Assembly: GCF_001667315.1 (NCBI RefSeq)
Contig: NZ_LZHT01000115.1
Span: 1 to 64,000, forward strand
Source: Mycobacterium sp. 852002-10029_SCH5224772
GTDB lineage: Bacteria > Actinomycetota > Actinomycetes > Mycobacteriales > Mycobacteriaceae
DNA: 64,000 nt
Direction: 5' to 3'
Shown: positions 1 through 8,199 of the stretch, in pieces
How positions within the stretch are numbered: the stretch's first letter is position 1
How the letters are laid out: every line of letters starts with the position of its first letter
Translations under genes and position numbers: made by a program
The notes under the pieces: generated by a model
Told to the model about the DNA's origin: nothing
Seen by the model: only the letters and a program-made list of their open reading frames with translations
The model's database searches: none

Positions 1-175
1 GCTTTCCCAGCGCCAAATCGAACTTCGCGATCTGGGCCTCTTCGAGGGTCATGTCGTCACGCTCGAAGTAGGCGCAGGTATAGCCCATCGTGCGGTCCAG
101 AAACAATGCGAAGAATTCGTCCGAGACATCGTAGATGGACTGCGACTCCTCGTAATAGGGCTCCAGTCTCGTCAT
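1..175 (-). CDS. umaA: Mycolic acid methyltransferase family protein UmaA, 5' part only (runs off the left edge)
   Basis: Only the first 58 codons are present, from an ATG at 175 on the minus strand. The N-terminus (MTRLEPYYEESQSIYDVSDE, then CAYFERDDMTLEEAQ and KFDLAL) is the conserved start of the SAM-dependent cyclopropane/mycolic acid methyltransferase family, and the wording is closest to UmaA. The SAM-binding core lies beyond the window. The family modifies double bonds of meromycolate chains on acyl carrier proteins in the cytosol. The neighbour fadB2 ends 100 bp upstream and runs in the same direction, as in the M. tuberculosis umaA-fadB2 order. The choice among paralogues (umaA, pcaA, cmaA, mmaA) rests on the N-terminus and gene order only. 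Confidence 0.85.
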   Translation of the reverse strand, partial: MTRLEPYYEESQSIYDVSDEFFALFLDRTMGYTCAYFERDDMTLEEAQIAKFDLALGK

Positions 176-274
176 CCTCGGCACATACCTTTCGTCCAAT
201 TCAACGCGAGCATACTAACCGACGGGACAGTGAACAGCGTGTCGGCCACCCCGTGGTACATCAGTAAAACTCAA

Positions 275-1138
275 TTAGTACTTGTAAAAACCTTGGCCCG
301 TTTTCTTACCGAGCCGACCGGCCTCCACCATGCGCAGCAATAGCGGCGGTGGCCCGTACTGCGGCTCTTTGAACTCCTCGAACATCTTGTCCGCGATCAA
401 CTTCAAGGTGTCCAGGCCGACCAGGTCGGACAGGCGCAGCGGGCCCATCGGGTGTGACAGCCCGGCCACCACGGCCTTGTCGACATCTTCGATGGTGGCG
501 AAACCGGCTTCCACCATCCGGATCGCGGACAGCAAGTACGGTACCAGCAGTGCGTTCACCACGAATCCGGACCGATCCGAGCAGCGCACCACCTGCTTGC
601 CCAGCACGGCGCTCGCGAACTCTTCGGTGCGGGCCGCGGCGGCTTCGTCGGTAACCAGCGTGCTGACCAATTCGACGAGCGGCAACACCGGGACCGGGTT
701 GAAAAAGTGCAGACCCAGCACCCGTTGCGGGCTCTTGGTGGCCGCGGCGATCTTCATGATCGGGATGCTGGAGGTGTTGGACGCCAGGACCGCGTCCGGA
801 TCGGTGATCACCCGGTCGAGTTCGGCGAACACCTGGGCCTTGACGGCGTCGTCTTCGATGATCGCCTCGATGACCAGTTGGCGGTCGGCGAGGTCCTTCA
901 GGTCTGTGGTGAAGGTGAGCTTGCTCAGCGCGCGGTCGCGTTCCCGCTCGGTGACCTTGCCCGCGCTGACGCCGCGCTCCAGCGATTTGACGATGCGGGC
1001 GCGTCCCGCCGTGATGAGGGCCTCGGTGGTCTCGAACACCGTCACGTCGACGTCGGCGCGGACCGAGACCTCGGCGATGCCTGATCCCATCTGGCCGGCC
1101 CCGACTACGCCTACTCGTTGAATCGCTGCGTCACTCAC
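275..1138 (-). CDS. fadB2: 3-hydroxybutyryl-CoA dehydrogenase FadB2
   Basis: This 287-residue protein is a 3-hydroxyacyl-CoA dehydrogenase. It interconverts 3-hydroxyacyl-CoA and 3-ketoacyl-CoA with NAD(H) or NADP(H). The N-terminal Rossmann fold carries GAGQMGSG at about residues 11-18. The family stretch HFFNPVPVLPLVEL follows, then the C-terminal dimerisation domain with GLSHPMGPLRLSDLVGLD. I chose the GTG at 1138 because GGAGAG lies 8 nt upstream and the protein then begins SDAAIQRVGVVGAG like M. tuberculosis FadB2. A longer frame upstream would run into a hairpin. It lies downstream of icl1 on the same strand, consistent with fatty acid use. Confidence 0.95.
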   Translation of the reverse strand: MSDAAIQRVGVVGAGQMGSGIAEVSVRADVDVTVFETTEALITAGRARIVKSLERGVSAGKVTERERDRALSKLTFTTDLKDLADRQLVIEAIIEDDAVKAQVFAELDRVITDPDAVLASNTSSIPIMKIAAATKSPQRVLGLHFFNPVPVLPLVELVSTLVTDEAAAARTEEFASAVLGKQVVRCSDRSGFVVNALLVPYLLSAIRMVEAGFATIEDVDKAVVAGLSHPMGPLRLSDLVGLDTLKLIADKMFEEFKEPQYGPPPLLLRMVEAGRLGKKTGQGFYKY

Positions 1139-1186
1139 TGCATTCTCTCCGGTTCTCTGCGGTGGCCGTATCGCCTTGCACCGCAA

Positions 1187-1220
1187 TAGGCCCCGCCCAG
1201 GTTTGACTGGGCGGGGCCTA
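1187..1220. terminator. Perfect 14-bp inverted repeat with 6-nt loop between icl1 and fadB2
   Basis: TAGGCCCCGCCCAG (1187-1200) is followed by a 6-nt loop and its exact complement (1207-1220). It lies downstream of icl1 and upstream of fadB2, both minus strand. It has no T-tract, so it would be a mycobacterial-type (non-canonical) terminator, an attenuator or an mRNA-processing hairpin. Confidence 0.6.
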
Positions 1221-1247
1221 CGCTACTTCATCTCATTCTCGGTGCGA

Positions 1248-1303
1248 CGAGCGTGTAGTCAGCGCGAAAATTCGGCCGAATTTTCGCCACAGCTGCACGC
1301 TCG
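1248..1303. repeat. 56-bp imperfect palindrome downstream of icl1
   Basis: Outer arms CGAGCGTG (1248-1255) and CACGCTCG (1296-1303) are symmetric about a perfect inner palindrome at 1264-1287 (arms GCGAAAATTCGG and CCGAATTTTCGC). All are centred on the same point (1275/1276). It lies in the icl1-fadB2 spacer. It could be a dispersed intergenic repeat or a transcript-end structure. A further 6-bp hairpin (GCGGGC/GCCCGC, 1313-1328) lies closer to the icl1 stop. Confidence 0.6.
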
Positions 1304-1342
1304 GCGCGGCTTGCGGGCCTACGCCCGCTCGGGCTCGTGGGC

Positions 1343-2629
1343 TCAGTGAAACTGGCCCTCTTCGGTGGAGCCGGTCAGGGCGGTGGTCGACGAGGTCGGG
1401 TCGACCGTGGTGGCGATGCGGTCGAAGTAACCGGCGCCCACCTCGCGCTGGTGCTTGGTGGCGGTGTAGCCACGCTCCTCGGCGGCGAACTCGCGCTCCT
1501 GCAGCTCGACGTAGGCGCTCATCTGGTTGCGGGCGTAGCCGTAGGCCAGATCGAACATCGAGTAGTTCAGGGCGTGGAAGCCGGCCAGCGTGATGAACTG
1601 GAACTTGAATCCCATTGCGCCAAGCTCCTTTTGGAACTTCGCGATGGTGGAGTCGTCAAGGTGCTTGCGCCAGTTGAACGACGGCGAGCAGTTGTAGGCC
1701 AGCATCTGGTCGGGGAACTCGGACTTGACGCCCTCGGCGAACTTGGCGGCGAGCTCGAGATCCGGCGTGCCGGTCTCCATCCAGATCAGGTCGGAGTACG
1801 GCGCGTAGGCCTTGGCGCGGGCGATGCAGGGCTCCAGGCCATTGCGGACCCGGTAGAAGCCCTCCTTGGTGCGCTCACCGGTGATGAACGGCTGGTCACG
1901 CTCGTCGACGTCGGAGGTGATCAGCGTGGCCGCCTCGGCGTCGGTCCGGGCGATGACGACGGTCGGAACGTCGCACACGTCGGCGGCCAGTCGGGCCGAG
2001 GTCAGGGTGCGGATGTGCTGCTGGGTCGGGATCAGCACCTTGCCGCCCAGGTGGCCGCACTTCTTCTCCGAAGCCAGCTGGTCCTCCCAATGGGAACCCG
2101 CCACACCGGCGGCGATCATGGCCTTCTGCAGCTCGTAGACGTTGAGCGCGCCACCGAAACCGGCCTCGCCGTCGGCGACGATCGGCGCCAGCCAGTTCTT
2201 CACCGAGGTGTCGCCCTCGACCTTGGCGATCTCGTCGGCGCGCAGCAGCGCGTTGTTGATCCGGCGGACCACCTGCGGCACCGAGTTGGCCGGGTAGAGG
2301 CTCTGGTCGGGGTAGGTGTGGCCGGACAGGTTCGCGTCACCGGCGACCTGCCAACCCGACAGATAGATGGCCTTCAGGCCGGCGCGCACCTGCTGCACGG
2401 CCATGTTGCCGGTCAGGGCGCCCAGGGCGTTGATGTACTCCAGGTCGTGCAGCTGCTCCCACAGCACCTCGGCGCCGCGGCGGGCCAGGGTGGCCTCCTC
2501 GACGACGCTGCCCTGCAGGGCGAGGACGTCCTTGGCGGTGTAGGTGCGGGTGACATCCTTCCAACGCGGGTTGGTGTCCCAGTCCTGCTGGATCTGTTCG
2601 GCGCTCTTCGGGGTGCCAACGACAGACAT
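1343..2629 (-). CDS. icl1: Isocitrate lyase 1 (glyoxylate shunt)
   Basis: This 428-residue enzyme cleaves isocitrate to glyoxylate and succinate. It lets the cell grow on fatty acids and acetate, and in mycobacteria it also acts as methylisocitrate lyase. The catalytic KKCGH motif has its cysteine at residue 191, the position known for M. tuberculosis Icl1. WMETGTPDLELAAKFAEGVK and YNCSPSFNWRKHLDD are further family blocks. The ATG at 2629 has GAAGGAG about 8 nt upstream. The 268-bp upstream spacer carries candidate RamB sites, and ramB lies two genes away, so repression by RamB under good carbon supply is likely. It is also known as aceA. Nothing is missing. Confidence 0.97.
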   Translation of the reverse strand: MSVVGTPKSAEQIQQDWDTNPRWKDVTRTYTAKDVLALQGSVVEEATLARRGAEVLWEQLHDLEYINALGALTGNMAVQQVRAGLKAIYLSGWQVAGDANLSGHTYPDQSLYPANSVPQVVRRINNALLRADEIAKVEGDTSVKNWLAPIVADGEAGFGGALNVYELQKAMIAAGVAGSHWEDQLASEKKCGHLGGKVLIPTQQHIRTLTSARLAADVCDVPTVVIARTDAEAATLITSDVDERDQPFITGERTKEGFYRVRNGLEPCIARAKAYAPYSDLIWMETGTPDLELAAKFAEGVKSEFPDQMLAYNCSPSFNWRKHLDDSTIAKFQKELGAMGFKFQFITLAGFHALNYSMFDLAYGYARNQMSAYVELQEREFAAEERGYTATKHQREVGAGYFDRIATTVDPTSSTTALTGSTEEGQFH

Positions 2630-2785
2630 TGGGCATGCTCCTTCACGATCTTCACTACTGAGTTGCTGGACGCCTCACCGGCGGTAGCTTGTGGCTCAAC
2701 TTCACTGGTGTGCTAACTCGAAGATGGCACAGCTCGCAGGGGCGGTCCACCCATTTCAATTGCCAATTTAAGCAATGGGAACGAG

Positions 2786-2822
2786 CGAATTTGCGAAGTT
2801 TGCTAAGTTGCTAACAAACTTA
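2786..2822. promoter_or_regulatory. Candidate RamB operators in the icl1 promoter
   Basis: The AT-rich stretch contains two TTTGC-type half motifs in close succession, AATTTGCGAA (2788-2797) and AGTTTGCTAA (2797-2806), followed by CTAACAAACTTAA. RamB sites in Corynebacterium and at M. tuberculosis icl1 are AATTTGC(A)AA-like. The stretch lies about 160-190 bp upstream of the icl1 start. That it is bound is an inference. Confidence 0.5.
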
Positions 2823-2897
2823 ACCGTTTCAGAAACTACCCGTCAGTAACCCCAAAACCGCAGGTCACACCGTAATTTAACCGGGACGCTTGTCCTG

Positions 2898-3701
2898 CTA
2901 CCGAGCAAAGATCGCGGCGACGGCTTTCGTCTCGTCACCGACGGCGTATGTGAGCGTTGTAACAGTGCGATCGGCCAGGTCGGGACCGAATCGCTCGGTC
3001 GAGCCGGCGGGGTGAACGTGCGAAATGATCTCCAGCTTGTCGCCGAGCGCCACCGGCGCCTCGTGCTCGATCGTGATCCGCAACGGCGCCCGCATCAGTT
3101 CGGTGTGCGACGCCAGATAGTCCTCGACCACGCTCCAGTACACCGAGTTGTTCATGTGGTCGAACAGGTCGATGTCGGTGACCCGGACGGGAAATTCGTG
3201 GATCTCGACCGCGTCGTCGCGGCTGCCCGGCTTCAGATAGGACTTCCACCGCAACCGGTCGACCGATGTCGTCTTGTGCAGACCCGCCAGGAACTCGTCG
3301 GCGATGCGCGAGGGCATCTGGGTTTCCCGGTTGATGTTGATCCAGAAGGCCTCGGACTCGATGAGCCCGCCGTTGCGTTTCCCATCGATGCGAACCCGCA
3401 TCTCGCACCACCGATTGGAGGTGCCCGAACACCATCGCCGCATCCGCAGCATGTCGCTGAACTCGACCGGCCGGATCAGGTCGATCATGGTGCGCCGGAC
3501 GATCCACAGCGGATGGGTCTCCTCGAAACCCATCTCGCGCAGCTGGTCCTGGCCGATGTCCTGGATGTGCCGGCACGCGGCGTCCAGTCGCAGCCGTCCC
3601 GTGCGATCGATATCGCCGACCCGCAACGGCCACTGGCGGTCGAAAACGTCAGGGTGACCGTCGGGCACCGGCATCAGTTGTTTATCCAGGCTCACGGCCA
3701 C
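2898..3701 (-). CDS. Acyl-ACP thioesterase-like double-hotdog protein (Rv0466 homologue)
   Basis: The 267-residue protein belongs to the FatA/FatB-like acyl-ACP thioesterase family and probably hydrolyses acyl thioesters in the cytosol; the substrate is not known. The first hotdog repeat covers about residues 15-150 (GDIDRTGRLRLDAACRHIQD). The second starts with VRVTDIDLFDHMNNSVYWSV near residue 170, where the D-x-N-x-H-like cluster of the family is seen. It matches M. tuberculosis Rv0466 almost throughout. It is divergent from ramB (162-bp spacer) and upstream of icl1 on the same strand. ATG 3701 is the first plausible start. Confidence 0.85.
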   Translation of the reverse strand: MAVSLDKQLMPVPDGHPDVFDRQWPLRVGDIDRTGRLRLDAACRHIQDIGQDQLREMGFEETHPLWIVRRTMIDLIRPVEFSDMLRMRRWCSGTSNRWCEMRVRIDGKRNGGLIESEAFWININRETQMPSRIADEFLAGLHKTTSVDRLRWKSYLKPGSRDDAVEIHEFPVRVTDIDLFDHMNNSVYWSVVEDYLASHTELMRAPLRITIEHEAPVALGDKLEIISHVHPAGSTERFGPDLADRTVTTLTYAVGDETKAVAAIFAR

Positions 3702-3863
3702 CTCCCCAGTGCTCCCCGTTTCCGCCTCGCGGTCACCCCAGGCTAAGGCCTACGGCCCCGATCGAATCATGCCAACGAGCCCCGTCGAACACCAATCGCG
3801 ACGCGCGGTACCGGTGCCAACTCTGCGAACCATATCTTCACAGGCCCCGGTAACCTCGGTGAA

Positions 3864-5279
3864 GTGTCCAAGACGTTCGTCGGCTCGCGTGTCCGCCAGT
3901 TGCGGAACGAGCGTGGGTTTTCCCAGGCCGCGCTGGCTCAGATGCTGGAGATTTCGCCGAGCTACCTCAATCAGATCGAGCACGACGTTCGCCCGCTGAC
4001 CGTGGCCGTGCTGCTGCGCATCACCGAGGTGTTCGGGGTGGACGCCACCTTCTTCTCCTCACAGGACGACACCCGGCTGGTCGCCGAGCTACGCGAGGTC
4101 ACCATGGACCGGGATCTGGACATCGACGTCGACCCGACCGAGGTCGCCGAGATGGTCAGCGCTCACCCCGGGTTGGCGCGGGCGGTGGTCAACCTGCACC
4201 GGCGGTACCGGATCACCACGGCACAGCTGGCCGCCGCCACCGAGGAGCGGTTCTCCGACGGCAGCGGCAGCGGGTCGATCACCATGCCGCACGAGGAGGT
4301 GCGCGACTACTTCTATCAACGGCAGAACTACCTGCACGAGCTGGATACCGCCGCCGAGGACCTCACCATCAAGATGCGGTTGCACCACGGCGATCTGGCC
4401 CGGGAGTTGACCCGCCGGCTGACCGAGGTGCACGGGGTGCACATCAACCGCCGGATCGACCTCGGCGACACGGTGCTGCACCGCTACGACCCCGGGACCA
4501 AGACGCTGGAGATCAGCAATCACCTCTCGTTGGGGCAGCAGGTTTTCAAGATGGCCGCCGAGCTGGCCTACCTCGAGTTCGGGGATCTGATCGACAGCCT
4601 GGTCGCGCAGGGAAAGTTCACCAGCGAGGAGTCGCACACACTGGCCCGGCTCGGTCTGGCCAACTACTTCGCCGCCGCCGCCGTGCTCCCCTATCGCCAA
4701 TTCCATGACGTCGCAGAGAATTTCCGCTACGACGTCGAGCGATTGTCATCGTTCTACTCGATCAGTTACGAGACCATCGCGCACCGGCTCTCCACGATGC
4801 AGCGTCCCTCGATGCGCGGGGTGCCCTTCTCGTTCGTCCGGGTCGACCGCGCCGGCAACATGTCAAAACGCCAGTCCGCCACGGGTTTTCACTTCTCGTC
4901 CAGCGGTGGCACCTGCCCGTTGTGGAACGTCTACGAAACGTTCGCCGACCCGGGCAAGATCCTGGTCCAGATCGCCCAGATGCCCGACGGCCGCAATTAC
5001 ATGTGGGTGGCCCGCACCGTGGAACGGCGCGCAGCCCGGTATGGTCAGCCGGGTAAGACCTTCGCGATCGGCTTGGGCTGCGAGCTTCGCCACGCGCACC
5101 GGCTCGTCTACTCGGAAGGACTCGATTTGTCGGGGGATATCTCCACACCGATCGGCGCCGGTTGCCGGGTCTGCGAACGCGACAACTGCCCGCAGCGCGC
5201 CTTCCCGGCGCTCGGCCGCGCGCTCGATCTCGACGAGCATCGCAGCACCGTGTCCCCGTACCTGGTGACCCAACCGTGA
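3864..5279 (+). CDS. ramB: Transcriptional regulator RamB of the glyoxylate and acetate genes
   Basis: The 471-residue protein begins with an XRE-type helix-turn-helix at about residues 8-62 (LRNERGFSQAALAQMLEISPSYLNQIE). An IrrE/ImmA-like central region follows (around HLSLGQQVFKMAAELAYLEFG, without an intact HExxH). The conserved C-terminal domain ends in a cysteine cluster CRVCERDNC. RamB represses icl1 in M. tuberculosis and acetate genes in Corynebacterium. The GTG at 3864 gives the M. tuberculosis-like N-terminus; no strong Shine-Dalgarno is visible. Divergent to the Rv0466 homologue. The stop lies 51 bp before the next gene's likely start. Confidence 0.95.
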   Translation: MSKTFVGSRVRQLRNERGFSQAALAQMLEISPSYLNQIEHDVRPLTVAVLLRITEVFGVDATFFSSQDDTRLVAELREVTMDRDLDIDVDPTEVAEMVSAHPGLARAVVNLHRRYRITTAQLAAATEERFSDGSGSGSITMPHEEVRDYFYQRQNYLHELDTAAEDLTIKMRLHHGDLARELTRRLTEVHGVHINRRIDLGDTVLHRYDPGTKTLEISNHLSLGQQVFKMAAELAYLEFGDLIDSLVAQGKFTSEESHTLARLGLANYFAAAAVLPYRQFHDVAENFRYDVERLSSFYSISYETIAHRLSTMQRPSMRGVPFSFVRVDRAGNMSKRQSATGFHFSSSGGTCPLWNVYETFADPGKILVQIAQMPDGRNYMWVARTVERRAARYGQPGKTFAIGLGCELRHAHRLVYSEGLDLSGDISTPIGAGCRVCERDNCPQRAFPALGRALDLDEHRSTVSPYLVTQP

Positions 5280-5296
5280 GCCACCCCACCGCCGAC

Positions 5297-5329
5297 GACG
5301 ATGCAGAGCGGAGCGATGAGGAGCGGCGC
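5297..5329 (+). repeat. Short GACGATGCAGAGCG-type element that ends in the next gene's ribosome-binding site
   Basis: The element starts GACGATGCAGAGCGG and ends GAGGAGCGGCGC directly before an ATG at 5330. From memory this wording recurs in front of mycobacterial genes as a short dispersed element that supplies a GAGGAG ribosome-binding site. The recurrence cannot be confirmed from this window alone. Confidence 0.4.
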
Positions 5330-5890
5330 ATGAGTCTCGACGGCCGCATCCCGCCGGGGCGGTTCCGCCAACTGGGACCGATCAATTGGGTGATCGCGAA
5401 GCTGGGCGCACGCACGGTGCGCGCCCCCGAGATGCACCTGTTCACCACCCTGGGCCAGCGCCAACTGCTGTTCTGGACGTGGCTGGCCTACGGCGGCCGC
5501 CTGCTGCGCGGCAAGCTCCCGACCATCGACACCGAGCTGGTGATCCTGCGGGTCGGACACCTGCGGGCGTGCGAATACGAACTGCAGCACCATCGCCGGA
5601 TGGCGCGGTCGGCCGGGCTGGACGCCGACGTGCAGGCCGCGATCTTCGCATGGCCCGAGCGGCTGGACCCGGTCGAGGGGCGCCTGACCGTGCGTCAGCA
5701 GGCGCTGCTGGCGGCGACGGACGAGTTCGTCAACGACCGGACCGTCACCGACGCCACCTGGCGCGAGCTGGCGACTCACCTGGATCGGCGGCAGCTGATC
5801 GAATTCTGCTTGCTGGCAAGCCAATACGACGGGCTGGCCGCGACGATGTCCGCGCTCGCGATTCCGCTAGACAACCCGCGGCAGCTATAG
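5330..5890 (+). CDS. Carboxymuconolactone decarboxylase/AhpD-like protein (Rv0464c homologue)
   Basis: This 186-residue helical protein has the CMD/AhpD core near residues 65-110 (TELVILRVGHLRACEYELQHHRRMA). The usual CxxC pair is reduced to one cysteine with downstream histidines, so an AhpD-type peroxidase disulfide cycle is unlikely. The function is unknown. ATG 5330 has GAGGAG 6 nt upstream and matches the start of Rv0464c. A GTG at 5276 that overlaps the ramB stop (GTGA) would add 18 residues and is the alternative. The 3' end overlaps the convergent small membrane gene by 6 bp. Confidence 0.85.
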   Translation: MSLDGRIPPGRFRQLGPINWVIAKLGARTVRAPEMHLFTTLGQRQLLFWTWLAYGGRLLRGKLPTIDTELVILRVGHLRACEYELQHHRRMARSAGLDADVQAAIFAWPERLDPVEGRLTVRQQALLAATDEFVNDRTVTDATWRELATHLDRRQLIEFCLLASQYDGLAATMSALAIPLDNPRQL

Positions 5891-6166
5891 GTAGACGTCG
5901 GCGAGGATGGCCAGCGTCAGGACCACGGGCAGCACCGGCAGTCCGAAGGCGAACGCGGCCCGCACCTGTTTCCCGCGCCGGCGCTGCCAGGCGCCCCACA
6001 TCCCGGCGCAGATCGCCAGCACCACCGATGCCAGCAACACCAGCGGACCCCACTGGCCCGCCGTCGCGTTATCCCCGGTCGAAATGCCCAGCAACCAAAG
6101 GATATAACCGGTCGCCAGGCCACCGAGGGCACCCGCGATCGTCTGAGGCGTGACGGTGCGAATCAT
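5885..6166 (-). CDS. Small membrane protein (Rv0463 homologue)
   Basis: The 93-residue protein has three hydrophobic segments: about residues 10-28 (IAGALGGLATGYILWLLGIS), 42-60 and 72-92. An Arg/Lys-rich loop (AWQRRRGKQVR) lies between the second and third, so it is an integral membrane protein. It matches M. tuberculosis Rv0463 in size and position, directly downstream of lpdC (7-bp gap), which suggests co-transcription. No known domain is recognised and no function can be assigned. Confidence 0.8.
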   Translation of the reverse strand: MIRTVTPQTIAGALGGLATGYILWLLGISTGDNATAGQWGPLVLLASVVLAICAGMWGAWQRRRGKQVRAAFAFGLPVLPVVLTLAILADVYL

Positions 6167-6173
6167 CTTCGGC

Positions 6174-7571
6174 TCAGAAATTGATCATGTGTCCGGTCAG
6201 GCCGTGGAAGCATTCCTGCAGCGCCTCGGACATGGTCGGGTGGGTGTGCACGTTGCGGGCCAGCTCGGTGGCGGTCAGATCCCACTTCTGCGCCAGCGTC
6301 AGCTCCGGGAGCAGCTCTGAGACGTCGTGGCCCACCAGGTGTCCACCCAGCAGCTCACCGTATTTGGAGTCGGCGATCAGCTTGACGAACCCACTGGGGT
6401 CGCCGACACCGTGGGCCTTGCCGTTGGCGGTGAACGGGAATTTCGCCACCACAACGTCATGGCCTTCGTCGCGGGCCTGCTCCTCGGTGAGGCCGAAGCT
6501 GGCGACGTTGGGCTGGCAGAACGTCGCGCGCGGCATCATGCGGTAATCACCGAGCGCCAAAGTCTCTGCGCCGGCGATGGTTTCGGCCGCCACCACGCCC
6601 TGGGCCTCGGCGACATGGGCGAGCTGCAGCTTCCCGGTGACGTCACCGATGGCGTAGATGTGCTCGATGTTGGTCCGCATATAGTCGGTGATGCCGATGG
6701 CCTTGTTGTCGGTCAGGGCGACCCCGGCCGCCTCCAGGCCGAAGCCCTCGACGTTGGGCGCAAAACCGATGGCCTGCAACACCTTCGCGGCCTTGAGCTC
6801 CTGGGTGTTGCCGTCCTTGCTGACCACCACGGTCACCTCCGAACCGTTGTCGGAGATGGACTCGACCTTGGTTCCCGTGAGGATCTTGATGCCCAGCTTC
6901 TTGAACTGCCTCTCGAGCTCCTTGGAGACCTCGGCGTCCTCGTTCGGCAGCGCGCGCGCCAGGAACTCCACGACGGTCACGTCGACGCCGTAGTTGCGCA
7001 GCACGTAGCCGAACTCCATGCCGATCGCTCCGCAACCGGCGATGACGATCGACTCCGGCAGCTCCCGGGACATGATCAGTTCCTCGTAGGTGACCACGTT
7101 GGCCGACAGCGACGTGCCGGGCACCAGGCGGGTGCTGCTGCCGGTCGCGATGATGGCGTTGTCGAACGTGACGGTTTCGGTGCCGCCCTCGTTGAGCTCG
7201 ACCGAGATCGTGTTGGCGTCGGTGAACCGGCCGTAGCCATGGATTTCGGTGATCTTGTTCTTCTTCATCAGGAAGTGCACGCCGGCAACGCGGCCCTCGG
7301 CCACCTTGCGGCTGCGGTCGAAGGCGATCCCGTAGTCGAAGGTCGCCTCGCCGCTGATGCCAAAGGTCTTGGCCTCTTTGGTGAAGATGTGCGCGAGTTC
7401 GGCATTGCGCAGCAAAGCCTTGGACGGAATGCAGCCGACGTTGAGGCAGACTCCACCCCAGTACTTCGGCTCGACGACCGCGACGCTGAGCCCCAATTGT
7501 GCGGCGCGAATTGCTGCGACATATCCGCCGGGGCCGGCTCCGAGAACGACGACGTCATAGTGAGAAGTCAC
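6174..7571 (-). CDS. lpdC: Dihydrolipoamide dehydrogenase LpdC (E3)
   Basis: The 465-residue flavoprotein reoxidises lipoyl groups with NAD+. In mycobacteria it serves pyruvate and branched-chain keto acid dehydrogenases and the DlaT-AhpD-AhpC peroxidase. It has an FAD-binding GAGPGGYVAA near residue 10, the redox disulfide in GVCLNVGCIPSK (C42/C47), an NAD-binding GCGAIGMEFG, a second FAD motif (YAIGDVTG) and the catalytic HTHPTMSE near the C-terminus. The length equals that of M. tuberculosis Lpd. It lies upstream of the Rv0463-like gene. All catalytic residues are intact. Confidence 0.97.
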   Translation of the reverse strand: MTSHYDVVVLGAGPGGYVAAIRAAQLGLSVAVVEPKYWGGVCLNVGCIPSKALLRNAELAHIFTKEAKTFGISGEATFDYGIAFDRSRKVAEGRVAGVHFLMKKNKITEIHGYGRFTDANTISVELNEGGTETVTFDNAIIATGSSTRLVPGTSLSANVVTYEELIMSRELPESIVIAGCGAIGMEFGYVLRNYGVDVTVVEFLARALPNEDAEVSKELERQFKKLGIKILTGTKVESISDNGSEVTVVVSKDGNTQELKAAKVLQAIGFAPNVEGFGLEAAGVALTDNKAIGITDYMRTNIEHIYAIGDVTGKLQLAHVAEAQGVVAAETIAGAETLALGDYRMMPRATFCQPNVASFGLTEEQARDEGHDVVVAKFPFTANGKAHGVGDPSGFVKLIADSKYGELLGGHLVGHDVSELLPELTLAQKWDLTATELARNVHTHPTMSEALQECFHGLTGHMINF

Positions 7572-7620
7572 GAGCCCACCCTAGTGGGCCAGGACCCCAG
7601 CTGGCCGCCCGGGCGAGGCG

Positions 7621-8199
7621 TCAATACGGAATGACGCCGACGAGACAGCGGCCCACCCGCTCGCAGTAGTAATAGCCGTACAGGGGTGCGGCTCCGGCCA
7701 CGGCGGCGAACGGTCCGGACAGCACCGCCACCGACAGCGCGGAGAGCAGCGGCCTGCCGTGGGCCATCGCGAGCAGCACGCCGCCGACGGTGCACGCCAT
7801 CACGTAGGTCAGCACCGCGAACAGCGCCGGGGTCTTGTCGATCGAGCCGTACCACCACGAGAACAGGCCCAGCCCGATCACCGCCGCGGCGGCCCAGACG
7901 CCGAGAAGCACCAGGGCCAACTTCCACCACTTGACGTACAGGTAGCGACCGGGGACGGTGACCGACTGCACCGGGCCGGCGGATCCGGCGGGGACCTCCG
8001 GTCCGGGCTGCTCCGGCTCGGGCTCGGTTGTCGCGGGCCGCCCGCCGGTGTCCTCGATCTCCTCGTCGGCATCAGCGTCGAAATCGGGGACCCACGACTG
8101 GGTGCCGGTGTCTTCCGCGCCGCCGGTGTCTTCCGCGTCGGAGAAATCCGGCACGAACGCCTCGGTCCCCGGGCTCGCGGCGTCCTTGTCCTCAGGCAC
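7621..8199 (-). CDS. Acidic-tailed membrane protein (Rv0461 homologue)
   Basis: The 192-residue protein has an acidic, low-complexity N-terminal half with two similar acidic patches (FVPDFSDAEDTGG and WVPDFDADADEE), then three hydrophobic segments at about residues 92-112, 123-145 and 150-170. It ends in a short tail with two cysteines (YYYCERVGRCL). It is an integral membrane protein that matches Rv0461 in position. Its start ATG 8199 overlaps the upstream small membrane gene by 8 bp, so the two are probably translated from one mRNA. No function is known. Confidence 0.8.
   Translation of the reverse strand: MPEDKDAASPGTEAFVPDFSDAEDTGGAEDTGTQSWVPDFDADADEEIEDTGGRPATTEPEPEQPGPEVPAGSAGPVQSVTVPGRYLYVKWWKLALVLLGVWAAAAVIGLGLFSWWYGSIDKTPALFAVLTYVMACTVGGVLLAMAHGRPLLSALSVAVLSGPFAAVAGAAPLYGYYYCERVGRCLVGVIPY

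Noticed and set aside
1337..2716. Long open frame on the plus strand opposite icl1
   Set aside because: It is the complement of a gene with a clear family match and catalytic motif; its translation is low-complexity and Gly/Val/Asp/His-rich as expected for a shadow in GC-rich DNA.
5276..5329. GTG at 5276 as start of the CMD-like gene (overlap GTGA with ramB)
   Set aside because: The extra residues are polar and not shared with the Rv0464c N-terminus as I recall it. ATG 5330 has a good GAGGAG site. It is kept as an alternative only.
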